From assembly GCA_012727955.1 (NCBI GenBank), contig JAAYGB010000014.1:1-64000 (forward strand): a stretch of DNA of 64,000 bases. The letters run 5' to 3'. The DNA is from Bacillota bacterium. GTDB lineage: Bacteria; Bacillota; Limnochordia; DTU087; JAAYGB01. Shown piece after piece: positions 47,059-56,754 of the stretch. Position 1 is the first letter of the stretch. Every line of letters starts with the position of its first letter. A program made the position numbers and the translations under genes. The notes beneath the pieces are model-generated. The model was not told the origin of the DNA. It saw only the letters and a program-made list of their open reading frames with translations, and searched no databases.

Positions 47059-47334
47059 GTGGCAACGCCAAAGGTTAACTCGTTGGCGGACATCAAGGAA
47101 GCCTTTGATGCCAACGTTGGGAAAAGGATTCACCTTCGGGCCAACAGAGGACGCCGGAAGGTAATTGAGGCCGACGGAGTGTTGGAAAAGACCTATCCTA
47201 AGGTATTCGTAGTTCGGCTAGACAAGAGTAATGCAGTCAGGCGTATGTCATATACCTATGCCGATGTTCTAACCGAAACGGTGGAGATAACCTTTCACGA
47301 TGATGACGAGGCAGTAGGTGCTGTGGGATCTTAA
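47059..47334 (+). CDS. veg: Veg protein (DUF1021), biofilm/sporulation-associated
   Basis: Small cytoplasmic SH3-like protein, 91 aa, GTG start at 47059 with AGAAGGTG upstream. The family core is [24 protein letters not shown] and then [11 protein letters not shown] and [14 protein letters not shown]. In Bacillus it is very abundant in growing cells and influences biofilm genes and spore outgrowth. It is transcribed alone from a strong promoter to a terminator. Confidence 0.94.
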   Translation: MATPKVNSLADIKEAFDANVGKRIHLRANRGRRKVIEADGVLEKTYPKVFVVRLDKSNAVRRMSYTYADVLTETVEITFHDDDEAVGAVGS

Positions 47335-47418
47335 CCCACAATCCCTCGGATGCTTGTCATTTCCCTTTCATAAGTTTATCTGTCACGGTACTGCCGATGA
47401 TCTGCCGGCCAGCTAATT

Positions 47419-47446
47419 GAGCCGGTAGGTTGCCGGCTATTTTTTT
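47419..47446 (+). terminator. Terminator after veg
   Basis: AGCCGG (47419-47424), TAGGTTG, CCGGCT (47432-47437), A and then seven T residues. Confidence 0.85.
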
Positions 47447-47509
47447 ACCCTTTTACCGGACTAATTGACCGAGCCCCTGGCATAGATATGCCTTAGGGGT
47501 GAGAGGAGT

Positions 47510-48712
47510 ATGGGCTGGTTCCCAAAGCAAGGTGCAAGGAGTCGGTGGCCCATCACCGCCAAGGTGCTGCGGGTGGGCAGCAAGGGCGCCCGGGTCAAAG
47601 CCCTGCAAAGTTTACTGGCGGACCTGGGGCTGTATCATCAGGACCCCGATGGTGTCTTTGGGTACTTAACCGAGGATGCTGTCCAGGCACTACAGCGGCG
47701 CTTTGGTCTGCGGGTCGATGGGATAGCCGGGCCCATGGTCCATCGCCTGCTGCATCATCCCATTACTTCCCAGGGCCTGGATTTTCACTGGCTCCTGGGT
47801 TCCCTGCCGGAACCAGAGCCCAGGCTGTATCCCCTGGATTTTGGCGAGGAGAAGGCCTTGACGGCCCTTACCTACCGGTGGTGGCCCCTGGATGGGGAGA
47901 ATTCCGGGCCTAGGGCACCTTCGGAGCTGGTCACCAAGGTGGCTGAGGCCTATGGAGCTCGCCTGTTACCCACCATTGGCCTACCTTCGCCCCTGGCCCA
48001 AGAGGAGGACAGTCAGGCCAATCTGGTGGAAGCCCTAGCCCAGCGGGAGACCTATCCCCGCTTGCGACGGGCCATTGCCGACCAGTGCAAGAGGGATGAC
48101 ATCTGCGGCTTTCTCCTTCGAATTGGTCAAGTTCCACCGGCTCTGAACTCGAGGGTAATTAGGCTGCTGCGTTTTGCCGCGGGCGAGGCCCACAAGCACA
48201 AGAAACTCCTGTTCCTGGTGGCTCCCCATTGGAGCCAACCGAGAAAGGGCGCCTGGGGCCTGGATTGGCAGGGGCTGGGGGAGTTGGTCCACTATATCGT
48301 GCTGGAGGTTCCTCCACCGGAGAGTCCCGCCAGTCTCCTTTCCCTAGAGGAACTGACTGGGGCATTGCAGCGCTGGCTGCGGGTGGTACCGGCCTGGCAG
48401 CTGATTCAGCATCTTCCGATGGGAGGGATTCTGGGTGGCGGCCAGCGAGTCAGTTACAACGAAGTGCGCACCCTAGCCTACCGCAGTCAAGCTATGGTTA
48501 CCAGGGATCCCATCCACCACAGCCTCACCTTCTCCTATCGAGAGGGCGAAGAGCTGGTGGAGGCCTGGTATGAAAACAACGAAACCATCAAGGGGAAACT
48601 GGCGGTGATCCGTCGGGCCAAACTGGCGGGAATCTACCTGTCTCCCCTGGGCTATGAAGCCAATGGGATCTGGCCGCTGCTCAAGGAGGAGATGTCCATC
48701 GGCCAGTACTAA
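47510..48712 (+). CDS. Peptidoglycan-binding protein with GH18-like domain lacking catalytic motif
   Basis: The protein is 400 aa with no signal peptide. Residues 17-82 form a PG_binding_1 domain (LRVGSKGARVKALQSLLADL, DPDGVFGYLTEDAVQALQRRFGL). Residues 90-395 follow the course of spore GH18 proteins of the YaaH/SleL type. Where these have GYDGVNIDFENxPP, this protein has DICGFLLRIGQVPP (197-210). The aspartates of DxxDxDxE become Cys199, Leu202 and Arg204 and the acid Glu becomes Gly206. It is therefore probably catalytically dead and could act as a spore-coat structural protein. ATG at 47510 with GAGAGGAG upstream. Confidence 0.75.
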   Translation: MGWFPKQGARSRWPITAKVLRVGSKGARVKALQSLLADLGLYHQDPDGVFGYLTEDAVQALQRRFGLRVDGIAGPMVHRLLHHPITSQGLDFHWLLGSLPEPEPRLYPLDFGEEKALTALTYRWWPLDGENSGPRAPSELVTKVAEAYGARLLPTIGLPSPLAQEEDSQANLVEALAQRETYPRLRRAIADQCKRDDICGFLLRIGQVPPALNSRVIRLLRFAAGEAHKHKKLLFLVAPHWSQPRKGAWGLDWQGLGELVHYIVLEVPPPESPASLLSLEELTGALQRWLRVVPAWQLIQHLPMGGILGGGQRVSYNEVRTLAYRSQAMVTRDPIHHSLTFSYREGEELVEAWYENNETIKGKLAVIRRAKLAGIYLSPLGYEANGIWPLLKEEMSIGQY

Positions 48713-48816
48713 CTTTTCTTCCCGTTTAAGACAAGAAATGCAAGGGACAGACATATACATTGGTGTGAGTACCCAAACTTTGTGTCACAGGGCCTGCTGG
48801 GGAAAGGGGGAGTTGC

Positions 48817-50448
48817 ATGTCCATCAAACTGACAGAAGAGCTGCTTCAGCTTGAGGCTCATGTCGGACAGAACAAAGGTCAGGTAATCACCGAAGGCGCC
48901 CTAGTACTGCCGGCCAACAAACCAGGGATTGCCGAGATCGTCAAAGTGATTGCAAAACCCCGGGCAGAGATGATTCAGGTGGAAGAGGACTGTGTAGTGG
49001 CTGAAGGGCTGTTGCAGGTCACTCTCATTTACTTGAAGTCGCCCGACGAAGATGGTTTGTCCGGTTATGAATCCGTTACCTGGGAGAGAGTTCTACCCTT
49101 CTCCCACCTCTTTGAAATTCCCGGAGTACAGCCGGGGATGAAGGCCGAGGTTGAGTTTGAACTCCAGGAACCAACTCTGGATATCAGCGGGGATGGGCGC
49201 TCTGTTCAGGCGGAGTGGTTGGTCGATGGCTTTGCTAAGGTCACCAACAGGTACAGCGCCTGGGTGGTCACCAATGCCCTGTCCACCGCATCTCGGCGGT
49301 TGGACGTGGATGTGGAGACCGTCAAGGTGCAGGAGGTCTTAGGTTGGGCCGAGGGGCGCTTTGAGGTGGGCGAGACGGTGGCAGTAGCCAATCGAGGTCC
49401 CGCCATCGATCAGGTCTTTTACGCCGAAGCACAGCCGGTGGTCCGCTCCGCTCGGTGTCGGGAAGAAGAGGTCGCGGTCACCGGAAGCGTTACCCTGGAG
49501 ATTCTCTATCGCCCTGAGGGCGAGGAGACGGTGCGCCTGCTGAAGTGGGAGGATGCTCTGCGCTTTGAGCAGGTGTTGGATCTGGCCGGGGCTAAGCCGG
49601 GCAGTCAACCCATCGTCGATGTGAGGGTCACGGATCTCTATACCCGACCGGTGGTCGGTGGTACCGGCTTGGAGGTTCAGGTTCACCTGGCTTTGGAGGT
49701 CAAGGTGGTCCACAGTCGTTCGATCAATCTGGTGGAGTCCATCGCTGCCGACAGAGAGGGGCCGGCTATCGCCTGTCGTCGCGAGGAGATACGTCTGGAG
49801 CAGCACATCGGTAGGGCCAATCGCTATGTTGACAGCAAGTTTACCATTGAGGTGCCGGAATCCAAACCACCGGTCAACCGGATTATTTCCTTCCAGGGAA
49901 GGGCTAAGGTCGCAGACGTCACCATGGAGGGAAGCCGGATCACCGTCACCGGATTTGTGGACGTGGAGATGCTCTATGAGGGCCACGTGGACTTAGATGC
50001 CCCGCCGGTGTACTTTGCCCAGTGGGGGAATGCCGCGGCCTTCGAAACGCTGTTGGAGATTCCCGGCGCGGAGTCGGGAATGGATGTGCAGGTTGATGTT
50101 GAAGTCGCAGAGCTGATCCCCGACTTGATTAACCGGGAAACCTGTGAGGTCCATGGGCAGGTGAACATCGAGGCCCAGGTAGTGGAGGTCATCGAGCGGG
50201 AGGTTGTCGCGGAGGCCGTGGAGGTTAAGACCACCAAGGGACGGCCACCTTCCTACGTCTGTGTCAGGGTCCAACCGGAGGATACCCTCTGGAAGATTGC
50301 CGCCCGGTACGGCAGTACCGTGGAGCTGCTGCTCAATTACAACCCTGGACTGGGGGATGTGGAGCAGGAGGGCTTTTTGCCCATCGGGATGCGGTTGTTT
50401 ATCCCCAGGCAAACCCAGCCCCAGGACAGCCTAGAGGAAGCTAACTAA
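48817..50448 (+). CDS. DUF3794 (SPOCS) repeat protein with C-terminal LysM, spore coat/cortex type
   Basis: The protein is 543 aa, ATG at 48817 with GGGGGAG upstream. It has three SPOCS/DUF3794 domains, roughly at 30-165, 190-315 and 340-465, each of the pattern acidic-beta strands with EVLLxVxLxYL-type repeats (VAEGLLQVTLIYL, AVTGSVTLEILY, TVTGFVDVEMLYEG). A LysM domain closes the protein (YVCVRVQPEDTLWKIAARYGS, split here). No signal peptide. This architecture is found in spore-formers, in coat morphogenetic or encasement proteins. It follows the GH18-like gene in the same direction. Confidence 0.85.
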   Translation: MSIKLTEELLQLEAHVGQNKGQVITEGALVLPANKPGIAEIVKVIAKPRAEMIQVEEDCVVAEGLLQVTLIYLKSPDEDGLSGYESVTWERVLPFSHLFEIPGVQPGMKAEVEFELQEPTLDISGDGRSVQAEWLVDGFAKVTNRYSAWVVTNALSTASRRLDVDVETVKVQEVLGWAEGRFEVGETVAVANRGPAIDQVFYAEAQPVVRSARCREEEVAVTGSVTLEILYRPEGEETVRLLKWEDALRFEQVLDLAGAKPGSQPIVDVRVTDLYTRPVVGGTGLEVQVHLALEVKVVHSRSINLVESIAADREGPAIACRREEIRLEQHIGRANRYVDSKFTIEVPESKPPVNRIISFQGRAKVADVTMEGSRITVTGFVDVEMLYEGHVDLDAPPVYFAQWGNAAAFETLLEIPGAESGMDVQVDVEVAELIPDLINRETCEVHGQVNIEAQVVEVIEREVVAEAVEVKTTKGRPPSYVCVRVQPEDTLWKIAARYGSTVELLLNYNPGLGDVEQEGFLPIGMRLFIPRQTQPQDSLEEAN

Positions 50449-50465
50449 GAAACCGACGAGATAAG

Positions 50466-50488
50466 TGGGCCGCCATCGGAGCGGCCCA
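50466..50488 (+). terminator. Terminator-like hairpin after the SPOCS-LysM gene
   Basis: TGGGCCGC (50466-50473), ATCGGAG-type loop, GCGGCCCA (50481-50488). Perfect 8-bp stem, but only scattered T residues follow. Confidence 0.5.
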
Positions 50489-50597
50489 TTGTCGGTTTGT
50501 CCCGTTGTTCCTTGCCAAATTAGCATATATTTGCCTGGGACCGGCTATGATAACAATGTAAACTACGAGGAGACTAGTGTTGGGAGGGGTACCCTGG

Positions 50598-51728
50598 ATG
50601 AACATTTCGCAAGAAGAGCATTCGCAACAGTTGCAGATCCCAGGCAACGCCAATCGGATGTACACCGCGGAGGAAGATCAAGAGATTTTAGATCATTGGT
50701 GGGACCGGTCTGCACGCCCTGATTTGTGTCGTCGCTTGGGGAGAACCAAAGCCGCATTGGCCCAGCGCTTCTACGCGATCATCAAGGAGAAGGGGATCTC
50801 CCCGGAGGAGTATCGCCGTCAGATGCGGGCCCGAGCACAGGCTCAAGCCCAAGCCGCCCAGGGGACAGTACCCAGCAAGTCCGAGGAGAGAAAGGGACAA
50901 GAGACCCCCTGGACCCGGGAGGGGGAAATGCGGCTTTGGCGGTTAACCCGGGCGGGAATGAGCCTAGAGGAGATCAGTGCGGAATTAGGTAGGTCTGTAC
51001 CTGACTGCATGGCCAAGCTGGCGGAGCTGAAGCGGGAAAATGAAGCCTATCTCAAGGTCCAATCGGAAGGTCCCGAGGAGCTGTTCTTCACCGATCCCCA
51101 GGCTGCAGAGCCCATGGGAATTGTGGAGGTACCAGTGGCAGAACGAGAAAAGGTCCCTGCCACGGGACAAGCAGAGCCCGTAGAAGTTGGCGCAGAAGAG
51201 CGCAGCATGGAAGAACACAGTACCGATGCTGCAGCTCTTGGCCTGCAAGAGGAGCTAGATGACAGCCAGGAAAACGATACTTTCACCGAGGACAGTGACA
51301 GTGACGAGGATATTTTCGAGGCCCTGAAGCGCTTTCCCCGGCAGCTGCGCAGGCTAACCAGCCGGATGGACCAGCTGGAGCTGGATTACCAGATGCTCCG
51401 GGAAAAGATGGAGTTTGTCCTTGAGGAACTGGGCACCGGGATTCAAAGGACCGGTGGAATTATCTCGGAGCACAAGGCGGAGTTTACCACCTTCCAGAAA
51501 CTGAAGGAAGAAAACCATCGCCTGCGGGAGCAGCTGGGAGAGCTTGAGGAGCAGATGGAAAGGGAAAAGCAGGAGCTGCGCAAGACCTATCAAGAGGTGG
51601 ACTTCTGGCTAGGGGAGTTCTTGAAGCTGCGCAAGATTGAAAAGGTAGCCAGCCTCAGCGATTTTATTCCCAAACTGAAGTATTCCTACGATCGCTTCGG
51701 GGTTCTACTCAACATCGCCAGAGACTAG
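50598..51728 (+). CDS. Myb/SANT-like DNA-binding protein with acidic linker and coiled coil
   Basis: The protein is 376 aa from the ATG at 50598 (GGGAGGGG eight bases upstream); a TTG at 50577 is an alternative. Two Myb-like helix-turn-helix units are visible, at 21-62 (YTAEEDQEILDHWWDRSA, LGRTKAALAQRF) and 104-147 (PWTREGEMRLWRLTRAGMSL, LGRSVPDCMAKL). A long acidic linker (about 160-240) and a C-terminal coiled coil (about 255-345) follow. It resembles RsfA-type sporulation regulators in plan, but not closely enough to name it. It may regulate the adjacent spore genes. Confidence 0.65.
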   Translation: MNISQEEHSQQLQIPGNANRMYTAEEDQEILDHWWDRSARPDLCRRLGRTKAALAQRFYAIIKEKGISPEEYRRQMRARAQAQAQAAQGTVPSKSEERKGQETPWTREGEMRLWRLTRAGMSLEEISAELGRSVPDCMAKLAELKRENEAYLKVQSEGPEELFFTDPQAAEPMGIVEVPVAEREKVPATGQAEPVEVGAEERSMEEHSTDAAALGLQEELDDSQENDTFTEDSDSDEDIFEALKRFPRQLRRLTSRMDQLELDYQMLREKMEFVLEELGTGIQRTGGIISEHKAEFTTFQKLKEENHRLREQLGELEEQMEREKQELRKTYQEVDFWLGEFLKLRKIEKVASLSDFIPKLKYSYDRFGVLLNIARD

Positions 51729-51741
51729 CAGATGGTTGACG

Positions 51742-51766
51742 TGCCGGCAGGAGCCGGCTTTCTTTC
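51742..51766 (+). terminator. Terminator after the Myb-like gene
   Basis: GCCGGC (51742-51747), AGGA, GCCGGC (51752-51757), then TTTCTTTCT. Confidence 0.7.
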
Positions 51767-51917
51767 TGTCAGGGCAGGGTGCAGCTGCAGTTTTGCCGAA
51801 AACTAAATGGTTAACTATTTCCCAATTATTGGACCCAAGCCTGCAGCGGAAAAAGGGGGGAGTAGGGGCTAATTGGCAAGCTGTAGGAGACATACTAACT
51901 GAGGGAGCGTGAAACCT

Positions 51918-53102
51918 GTGAAGAGAATTTGTCATCTTCTGATCTGTTTTCTTTTCATACCTTTACTCTTCGCGACGACGGCCTTGGCCCAGGCGCAGCC
52001 CAGCTTTGATGTCGATGCGCCGGTGGCCATGCTGATGGTGCCCAAGACCGGTCAGATCCTCTATGCCAAGGAGGTGGACAGGCAGCTGCCGCCGGCCAGT
52101 ATCGCCAAGGTAATGACGATGCTTTTGGCCATGGAGGCTGTGGAGGAGGGGCGGGTGAGCCTCGAGGATGAGGTACGGGTCAGTGCCTTTGCCGAGAGCA
52201 TGGGCGGGTCCCAGGTGTGGCTCGTCGCGGGAGAGGTCTTTACCCTGGAGGAGCTGATGCGGGCCATTGCAATTCCCTCTGCCAACGACGCGGCCGTGGC
52301 GGTAGCAGAGCATGTTTACGGCAGTGTGGGAGCCTTTGTCGATGCGATGAATGCCAAGGCCCGGGCATTGGGTATGAATAACACTGTATTCACCAACGTC
52401 ACCGGATTACCGCCGGAGGATGGGCAACAGCCAACGATGACCACCGCTAGGGATATCTCCATCATGGCCAGAGAGCTGCTGAAATACCCTAAGGTTTTGG
52501 AGTGGACTTCCATCCCCTATGCGATTTTTCGGGAGAATCCCCTAACGGCATTATGGAATACTAACAAACTGATTGGGTCCTATGAAGGAGCCGATGGCCT
52601 CAAAACCGGGTATACCCGGGAAGCGGGATATTGTCTCGTGGGGACTGCCCAGCGCAACGGTCTGCGACTGTTGTCCATCGTGATGCAAACGGAGTCGGAT
52701 CTGGAGCGGCAGCTGCAGTCGGCACGGCTGTTGGATTACGGTTTTCGGGCCTTTGTACCGATGACGGTGGTCAAAAAGGGCGAGGCCCTTGGAACCATTG
52801 CCGTGGAGAATGCCGCCCGGGAACAGGTACCGGTGGTGGCACAGCAGGAACTGGAGGTTCTCGTCCTCAGTGGACGGCAGGGTGAGGTGGTCACTGAGCT
52901 GGTGCCCAACACCGAGCTGTCGGCACCCATTGCCAAGGGTGACGTGCTCGGCACCTACCGAGCGGTGCTCGATGGTGAGGTAGTCAGTGAAGTTCCTGCC
53001 GTAGCAGAGGAAGATATTGCCGTGGCCAGCTGGTTTGTCCGGTTGTGGCGCTGGGTGCGGGATCTCATCCTTGGTCTAGTTGCTTCCCTGCGGGATCGGT
53101 AG
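51918..53102 (+). CDS. dacF: D-alanyl-D-alanine carboxypeptidase (DacF-like, penicillin-binding protein 5/6 class)
   Basis: Serine DD-carboxypeptidase of 394 aa from the GTG at 51918, about ten bases after GAGGGAG (a GTG nine bases earlier is too close). Signal peptide about 1-25 (LLICFLFIPLLFATTALAQA). Catalytic motifs: SIAK (Ser61, Lys64), SAN (121-123) and KTG (229-231). The C-terminal PBP5-C domain ends in an amphipathic membrane helix (WFVRLWRWVRDLILGLVASL). Spore-linked DacF trims cortex cross-links in Bacillus; the context here suggests the same. Confidence 0.92.
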   Translation: MKRICHLLICFLFIPLLFATTALAQAQPSFDVDAPVAMLMVPKTGQILYAKEVDRQLPPASIAKVMTMLLAMEAVEEGRVSLEDEVRVSAFAESMGGSQVWLVAGEVFTLEELMRAIAIPSANDAAVAVAEHVYGSVGAFVDAMNAKARALGMNNTVFTNVTGLPPEDGQQPTMTTARDISIMARELLKYPKVLEWTSIPYAIFRENPLTALWNTNKLIGSYEGADGLKTGYTREAGYCLVGTAQRNGLRLLSIVMQTESDLERQLQSARLLDYGFRAFVPMTVVKKGEALGTIAVENAAREQVPVVAQQELEVLVLSGRQGEVVTELVPNTELSAPIAKGDVLGTYRAVLDGEVVSEVPAVAEEDIAVASWFVRLWRWVRDLILGLVASLRDR

Positions 53103-53126
53103 TAACGGCTCCAGTAGTGGAGTGTG

Positions 53127-53939
53127 ATGGGGTTAATGGGAGAAAAGGTTAGAGGCAATTTGCTGATTATCGGGGGGGCTGAGGACAAATCCGGCAACAA
53201 GGAAGTCCTCGCCCACCTGGCGGAGCAAATCAGGGACAAGGGTCCCCTTGTGTTGGTCACTACGGCCAGCACCGTGGGAGCTAAGGTAGCCCAGGGGTAT
53301 CGGGCTGCATTTGCTGCCTTGCATGTGGACATGGAAGTGCTTCCCCTGCACAGTCGGGAGGCAGCCAACGCCGGCGGCGCAGAGTCTGCCCTAGAGCAGG
53401 CTGGTGCCGTTTTTTTCTCTGGGGGAGACCAACTGCGTCTCACCAGCATTCTCGGCGGCACCAGGTTTTATCAGCTGCTCCATGAGCGCTTCGCCGAGGG
53501 TCTTCTGATCGCCGGGACCAGTGCCGGCGCGGCGGCGATGAGCGATACCATGATCATCGACGGCGAAGACGATGAGTCCCCCGCCAAGGGGAATCTTTCG
53601 ATGGCTCCCGGGATGGGCTTTTTGGAAGAGGCAGTGGTGGATCAACACTTTGCCCAGCGGGGTCGCATCGGGCGTCTGGTCACCGTGGTGGCCCAAAATC
53701 CCCATATTCTCGGGATCGGGGTTGACGAAAACACCGCGATTCATATCACCAGCGATGGTTTCGCCCAGGTGATCGGGGCCAATACGGTGACTATTATCGA
53801 TGGGAGCAAAGCCACCTTGACCAATGTCAGTGATGGGACTAGGGATGGCCCCATTGCCATCGGGAATTTGACCTTGCATATTCTCAGTCATGGATATCGG
53901 TTTGACTTGAGTACCAGGATGCCATTAGCTGCGGAATAA
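53127..53939 (+). CDS. cphB: Cyanophycinase
   Basis: Serine peptidase (S51 family) that cuts cyanophycin to beta-Asp-Arg dipeptides. The protein is 270 aa. The nucleophile is Ser132 in AGTSAGAAAMS; LLIIGGAEDK, VFFSGGDQLRL and DQHFAQRGRIGRL are family segments. No signal peptide. ATG at 53127 with TGGAG close upstream. It is 47 bp before cphA and in one operon with it, so it can recycle stored polymer. Confidence 0.92.
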   Translation: MGLMGEKVRGNLLIIGGAEDKSGNKEVLAHLAEQIRDKGPLVLVTTASTVGAKVAQGYRAAFAALHVDMEVLPLHSREAANAGGAESALEQAGAVFFSGGDQLRLTSILGGTRFYQLLHERFAEGLLIAGTSAGAAAMSDTMIIDGEDDESPAKGNLSMAPGMGFLEEAVVDQHFAQRGRIGRLVTVVAQNPHILGIGVDENTAIHITSDGFAQVIGANTVTIIDGSKATLTNVSDGTRDGPIAIGNLTLHILSHGYRFDLSTRMPLAAE

Positions 53940-53986
53940 GAAAGGGATTCGGCTGATGTAATTGCAGCCGAGGAGGTTATTGTACC

Positions 53987-56662
53987 GTGAAGATTCTGTC
54001 CAGTAGCACCTATACAGGTCCTAACATTCACAGCTACCGGAGGGTAATTGCCATCCATGTGGATTTGGAGGAGGCAAAGGACACCCCTACGACAGAGGTA
54101 CCGGGTTTCACGGAACGTCTTCTCACAGTAGTCCCCGGATTGGCCAGTCATGAGTGTTCCCTGGGAGTGCCCGGCGGGTTTGTCCGGCGGATGCGGGAAG
54201 GTACATATATGGCCCATGTGATGGAGCATCTGGCCCTGGAACTGCAGGCGGCGGTGGGCTGCCAGGTCTCCTTTGGCCGGGCCCGGGAAATGGAGCAGTC
54301 GGGGCACTCCCTAGTGGTCTATGAATATGAAGTTCCCGAGGTGGGGGAGGCCGCGGGCCAGACTGCCCTGCAGCTGATTAATCGGCTGCTGGCCGGTGAG
54401 GAACTGCCGCCCAGGGAGGAGATTCTTGAGCCTTTGCGGCAGCTTAAGGCCCAGTATGGCCTAGGGGCAACCACGGCAGCCATCGTGGAGGCTGCGCTGG
54501 CTCGGGGAATTCCTGTGATTCGCATCGGTGATTGCTCCTTGATTCAGTTGGGTTGGGGGGCCAAGCAAAAGCGAATTCAAGCCAGCACCACCAGCTCTAC
54601 TTCCTGTATCAGTGTGGATATCGCCTGCGACAAGTGCCTGACGAAACAGTTTCTCGAAGAGATTGGAATTCCCACCCCCAAGGCTAGACTGGTGGAGAGT
54701 TTAGAAGGGGCCCTCAAGGCTGCGGAGGAGATTGAGGGGCCGGTGGTGGTCAAACCGGCTTCCGGCAACCACGGAAATGGAATCACCGTGGGAGTGCGGT
54801 CCAAGGAAGAGCTGCAGCAGGCCTATGCCTTGGCCGCGGAGCTGGACGGCACTGTTCTCATCGAAGAGCAAGTCTTTGGCGATGACTATCGCCTGCTGGT
54901 GGTGGGAGAAGAAGTGGTGGCTGCCGCCCTGAGAAAGCCGGCAGCGGTTACCGGCGATGGAACCAGTACCATCGCCCAACTGGTTGCCGCGACCAATCAA
55001 GATCCCCGGCGGGGAGATGGTCACGCCACACCCCTGACGAAACTGGCCCTAGATCCTGTGTCTCTGGCGGTCTTGGCCGAGGCAGGCTATACTCCAGGCA
55101 GTGTCCCGGCTAAGGGGGAAGTGGTGGTACTGCGGCGCACCGCGAACCTCAGTACCGGTGGAACTTCCCTGGATGTCACCGATGAGGTTCACCCAGAGAA
55201 CAAGGCCATGGCCCTTCGGGCAGTGCGCACCATCGGACTGGATATCGCCGGGGTGGACCTGGTTTGTAAAGACATCACAGCACCCTTAGCAGAGGCTGGG
55301 GCCTATATCATTGAGATTAACGCCTCGCCGGGCCTGCGGATGCATCTTTACCCCGAGGAAGGGCAACCCCGGGACGTGGCCGGGTTAATTGTCAATCACC
55401 TCTTTCCCCTGGGAGACAATGGGAGACTCCCTTTGATCGCAGTCACAGGCACCACCGGCAAGACCACGGTTACCCGCCTGATTCGCCATATTATCTCCCT
55501 TACTGGAGAGACAGTGGGGATGACCACTACCGATGGGATCATAATCGGGGAGGAGTTGATTTGCTCCGGTGACACCACCGGGCCCTGGAGTACCGGTGTG
55601 ATCCTCAAGGACCCCAGGGTACAGGCCGCGGTGGTGGAAGTGGCCCGAGGAGGGATCCTTCGCTCCGGCCTAGGCTATGACTACAGCGATATCGCGGTGA
55701 TCACCAATATCAGTGCCGATCATCTCGGTCAGGATGGAATTGACACCCTAGAGGACCTCGCCTATGTTAAAAGCTTAGTCGGTGAGTGTGTGAAACCTGG
55801 GGGGTATCTGGTGCTCAACGGCGATGATCCCAGGGTGCGAGCTATGGCGGATCACTCCGACGGAAAGCCCATTTTCTTTACCATGAGCCAAAGCGATGCC
55901 GCCATTCGCCGGCTGGGAGCCCAGGGTCATTTGGTGGTGGCCTGTAAAGAGGGTCGGATCGTGGTGTGGGCCGGGAAAAAGGAGACCATTATTGCCTCGG
56001 TGGACACCATCCCCATCACCCTGCAGGGAAGGGCCCGGCATAACGTGGCCAACGTCTTGGCTGCGGTGGGGGCGGCTCTGGGAGCAGGAGTGCCCGTGGA
56101 ACTGATTAAGCGGGGCCTAGAGACCTTTGCTGCCTCGGCAGAGATGAACCAAGGACGGATGAACCTCACGGAGATTAACGGAGTCAACATCCTTATCGAC
56201 TACGGTCACAACCCCGCGGGGTATCAGGCAGCGCTGGAAACCGCTCAGCAGCTGACCGCCGGGCGGATCATCGGTGTAATTGGAGCCCCGGGAGATCGCC
56301 CCGATGCCCTGCTGCAGGAGGTGGGGCATATTGCCGGGCGGTATCTGGACTTTGCGATCATCAAAGAAGATCGGGACCTGCGGGGCCGGCACCAGGGAGA
56401 AGTAGCGGGGATTCTTCAGTCGGCAGTGAGTAAAACTCTATCCCTTGGCAATACTTCGATTGTTCTCGATGAGGAGGAGGCCATTGTGGAAGCCGTCCGC
56501 AGGGCAGATCCCGGCGATTTGGTTGTCGTCTTCTACGAGGATTGGCAGGCCGTCACCAGGGCCCTTAACACTCTAGAGCAGACGGCAGAACCCTCCGGGG
56601 CTCCGATGCCAGCGGAATTGGTCTCCGGTGCCCTGTCCCATCGCCCCCAACCCATGGTATAG
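53987..56662 (+). CDS. cphA: Cyanophycin synthetase
   Basis: Makes multi-L-arginyl-poly-L-aspartate, a nitrogen reserve, from aspartate and arginine with ATP. The protein is 891 aa, the normal length. N-terminal domain 1-160, ATP-grasp domain about 210-480 (VVVKPASGNHGNGITVGV, EINASPGLRMHLYPEEG), then a Mur-ligase-type domain with P-loop GTTGKTT near 488-494 and the DYGHNPAGYQA segment. GTG start at 53987 with GAGGAGG upstream. Some Clostridia make cyanophycin in relation to sporulation; here the pair stands next to spore genes. Confidence 0.94.
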   Translation: MKILSSSTYTGPNIHSYRRVIAIHVDLEEAKDTPTTEVPGFTERLLTVVPGLASHECSLGVPGGFVRRMREGTYMAHVMEHLALELQAAVGCQVSFGRAREMEQSGHSLVVYEYEVPEVGEAAGQTALQLINRLLAGEELPPREEILEPLRQLKAQYGLGATTAAIVEAALARGIPVIRIGDCSLIQLGWGAKQKRIQASTTSSTSCISVDIACDKCLTKQFLEEIGIPTPKARLVESLEGALKAAEEIEGPVVVKPASGNHGNGITVGVRSKEELQQAYALAAELDGTVLIEEQVFGDDYRLLVVGEEVVAAALRKPAAVTGDGTSTIAQLVAATNQDPRRGDGHATPLTKLALDPVSLAVLAEAGYTPGSVPAKGEVVVLRRTANLSTGGTSLDVTDEVHPENKAMALRAVRTIGLDIAGVDLVCKDITAPLAEAGAYIIEINASPGLRMHLYPEEGQPRDVAGLIVNHLFPLGDNGRLPLIAVTGTTGKTTVTRLIRHIISLTGETVGMTTTDGIIIGEELICSGDTTGPWSTGVILKDPRVQAAVVEVARGGILRSGLGYDYSDIAVITNISADHLGQDGIDTLEDLAYVKSLVGECVKPGGYLVLNGDDPRVRAMADHSDGKPIFFTMSQSDAAIRRLGAQGHLVVACKEGRIVVWAGKKETIIASVDTIPITLQGRARHNVANVLAAVGAALGAGVPVELIKRGLETFAASAEMNQGRMNLTEINGVNILIDYGHNPAGYQAALETAQQLTAGRIIGVIGAPGDRPDALLQEVGHIAGRYLDFAIIKEDRDLRGRHQGEVAGILQSAVSKTLSLGNTSIVLDEEEAIVEAVRRADPGDLVVVFYEDWQAVTRALNTLEQTAEPSGAPMPAELVSGALSHRPQPMV

Positions 56663-56754
56663 TGATGTAAGGATGGTAAAAAAGGGATCCCATCCTCCAG
56701 GAAGAAGTTATAGTCCTTATGTTGCTCGTCACCATTGTAGGGGGTAAAAGGGAA

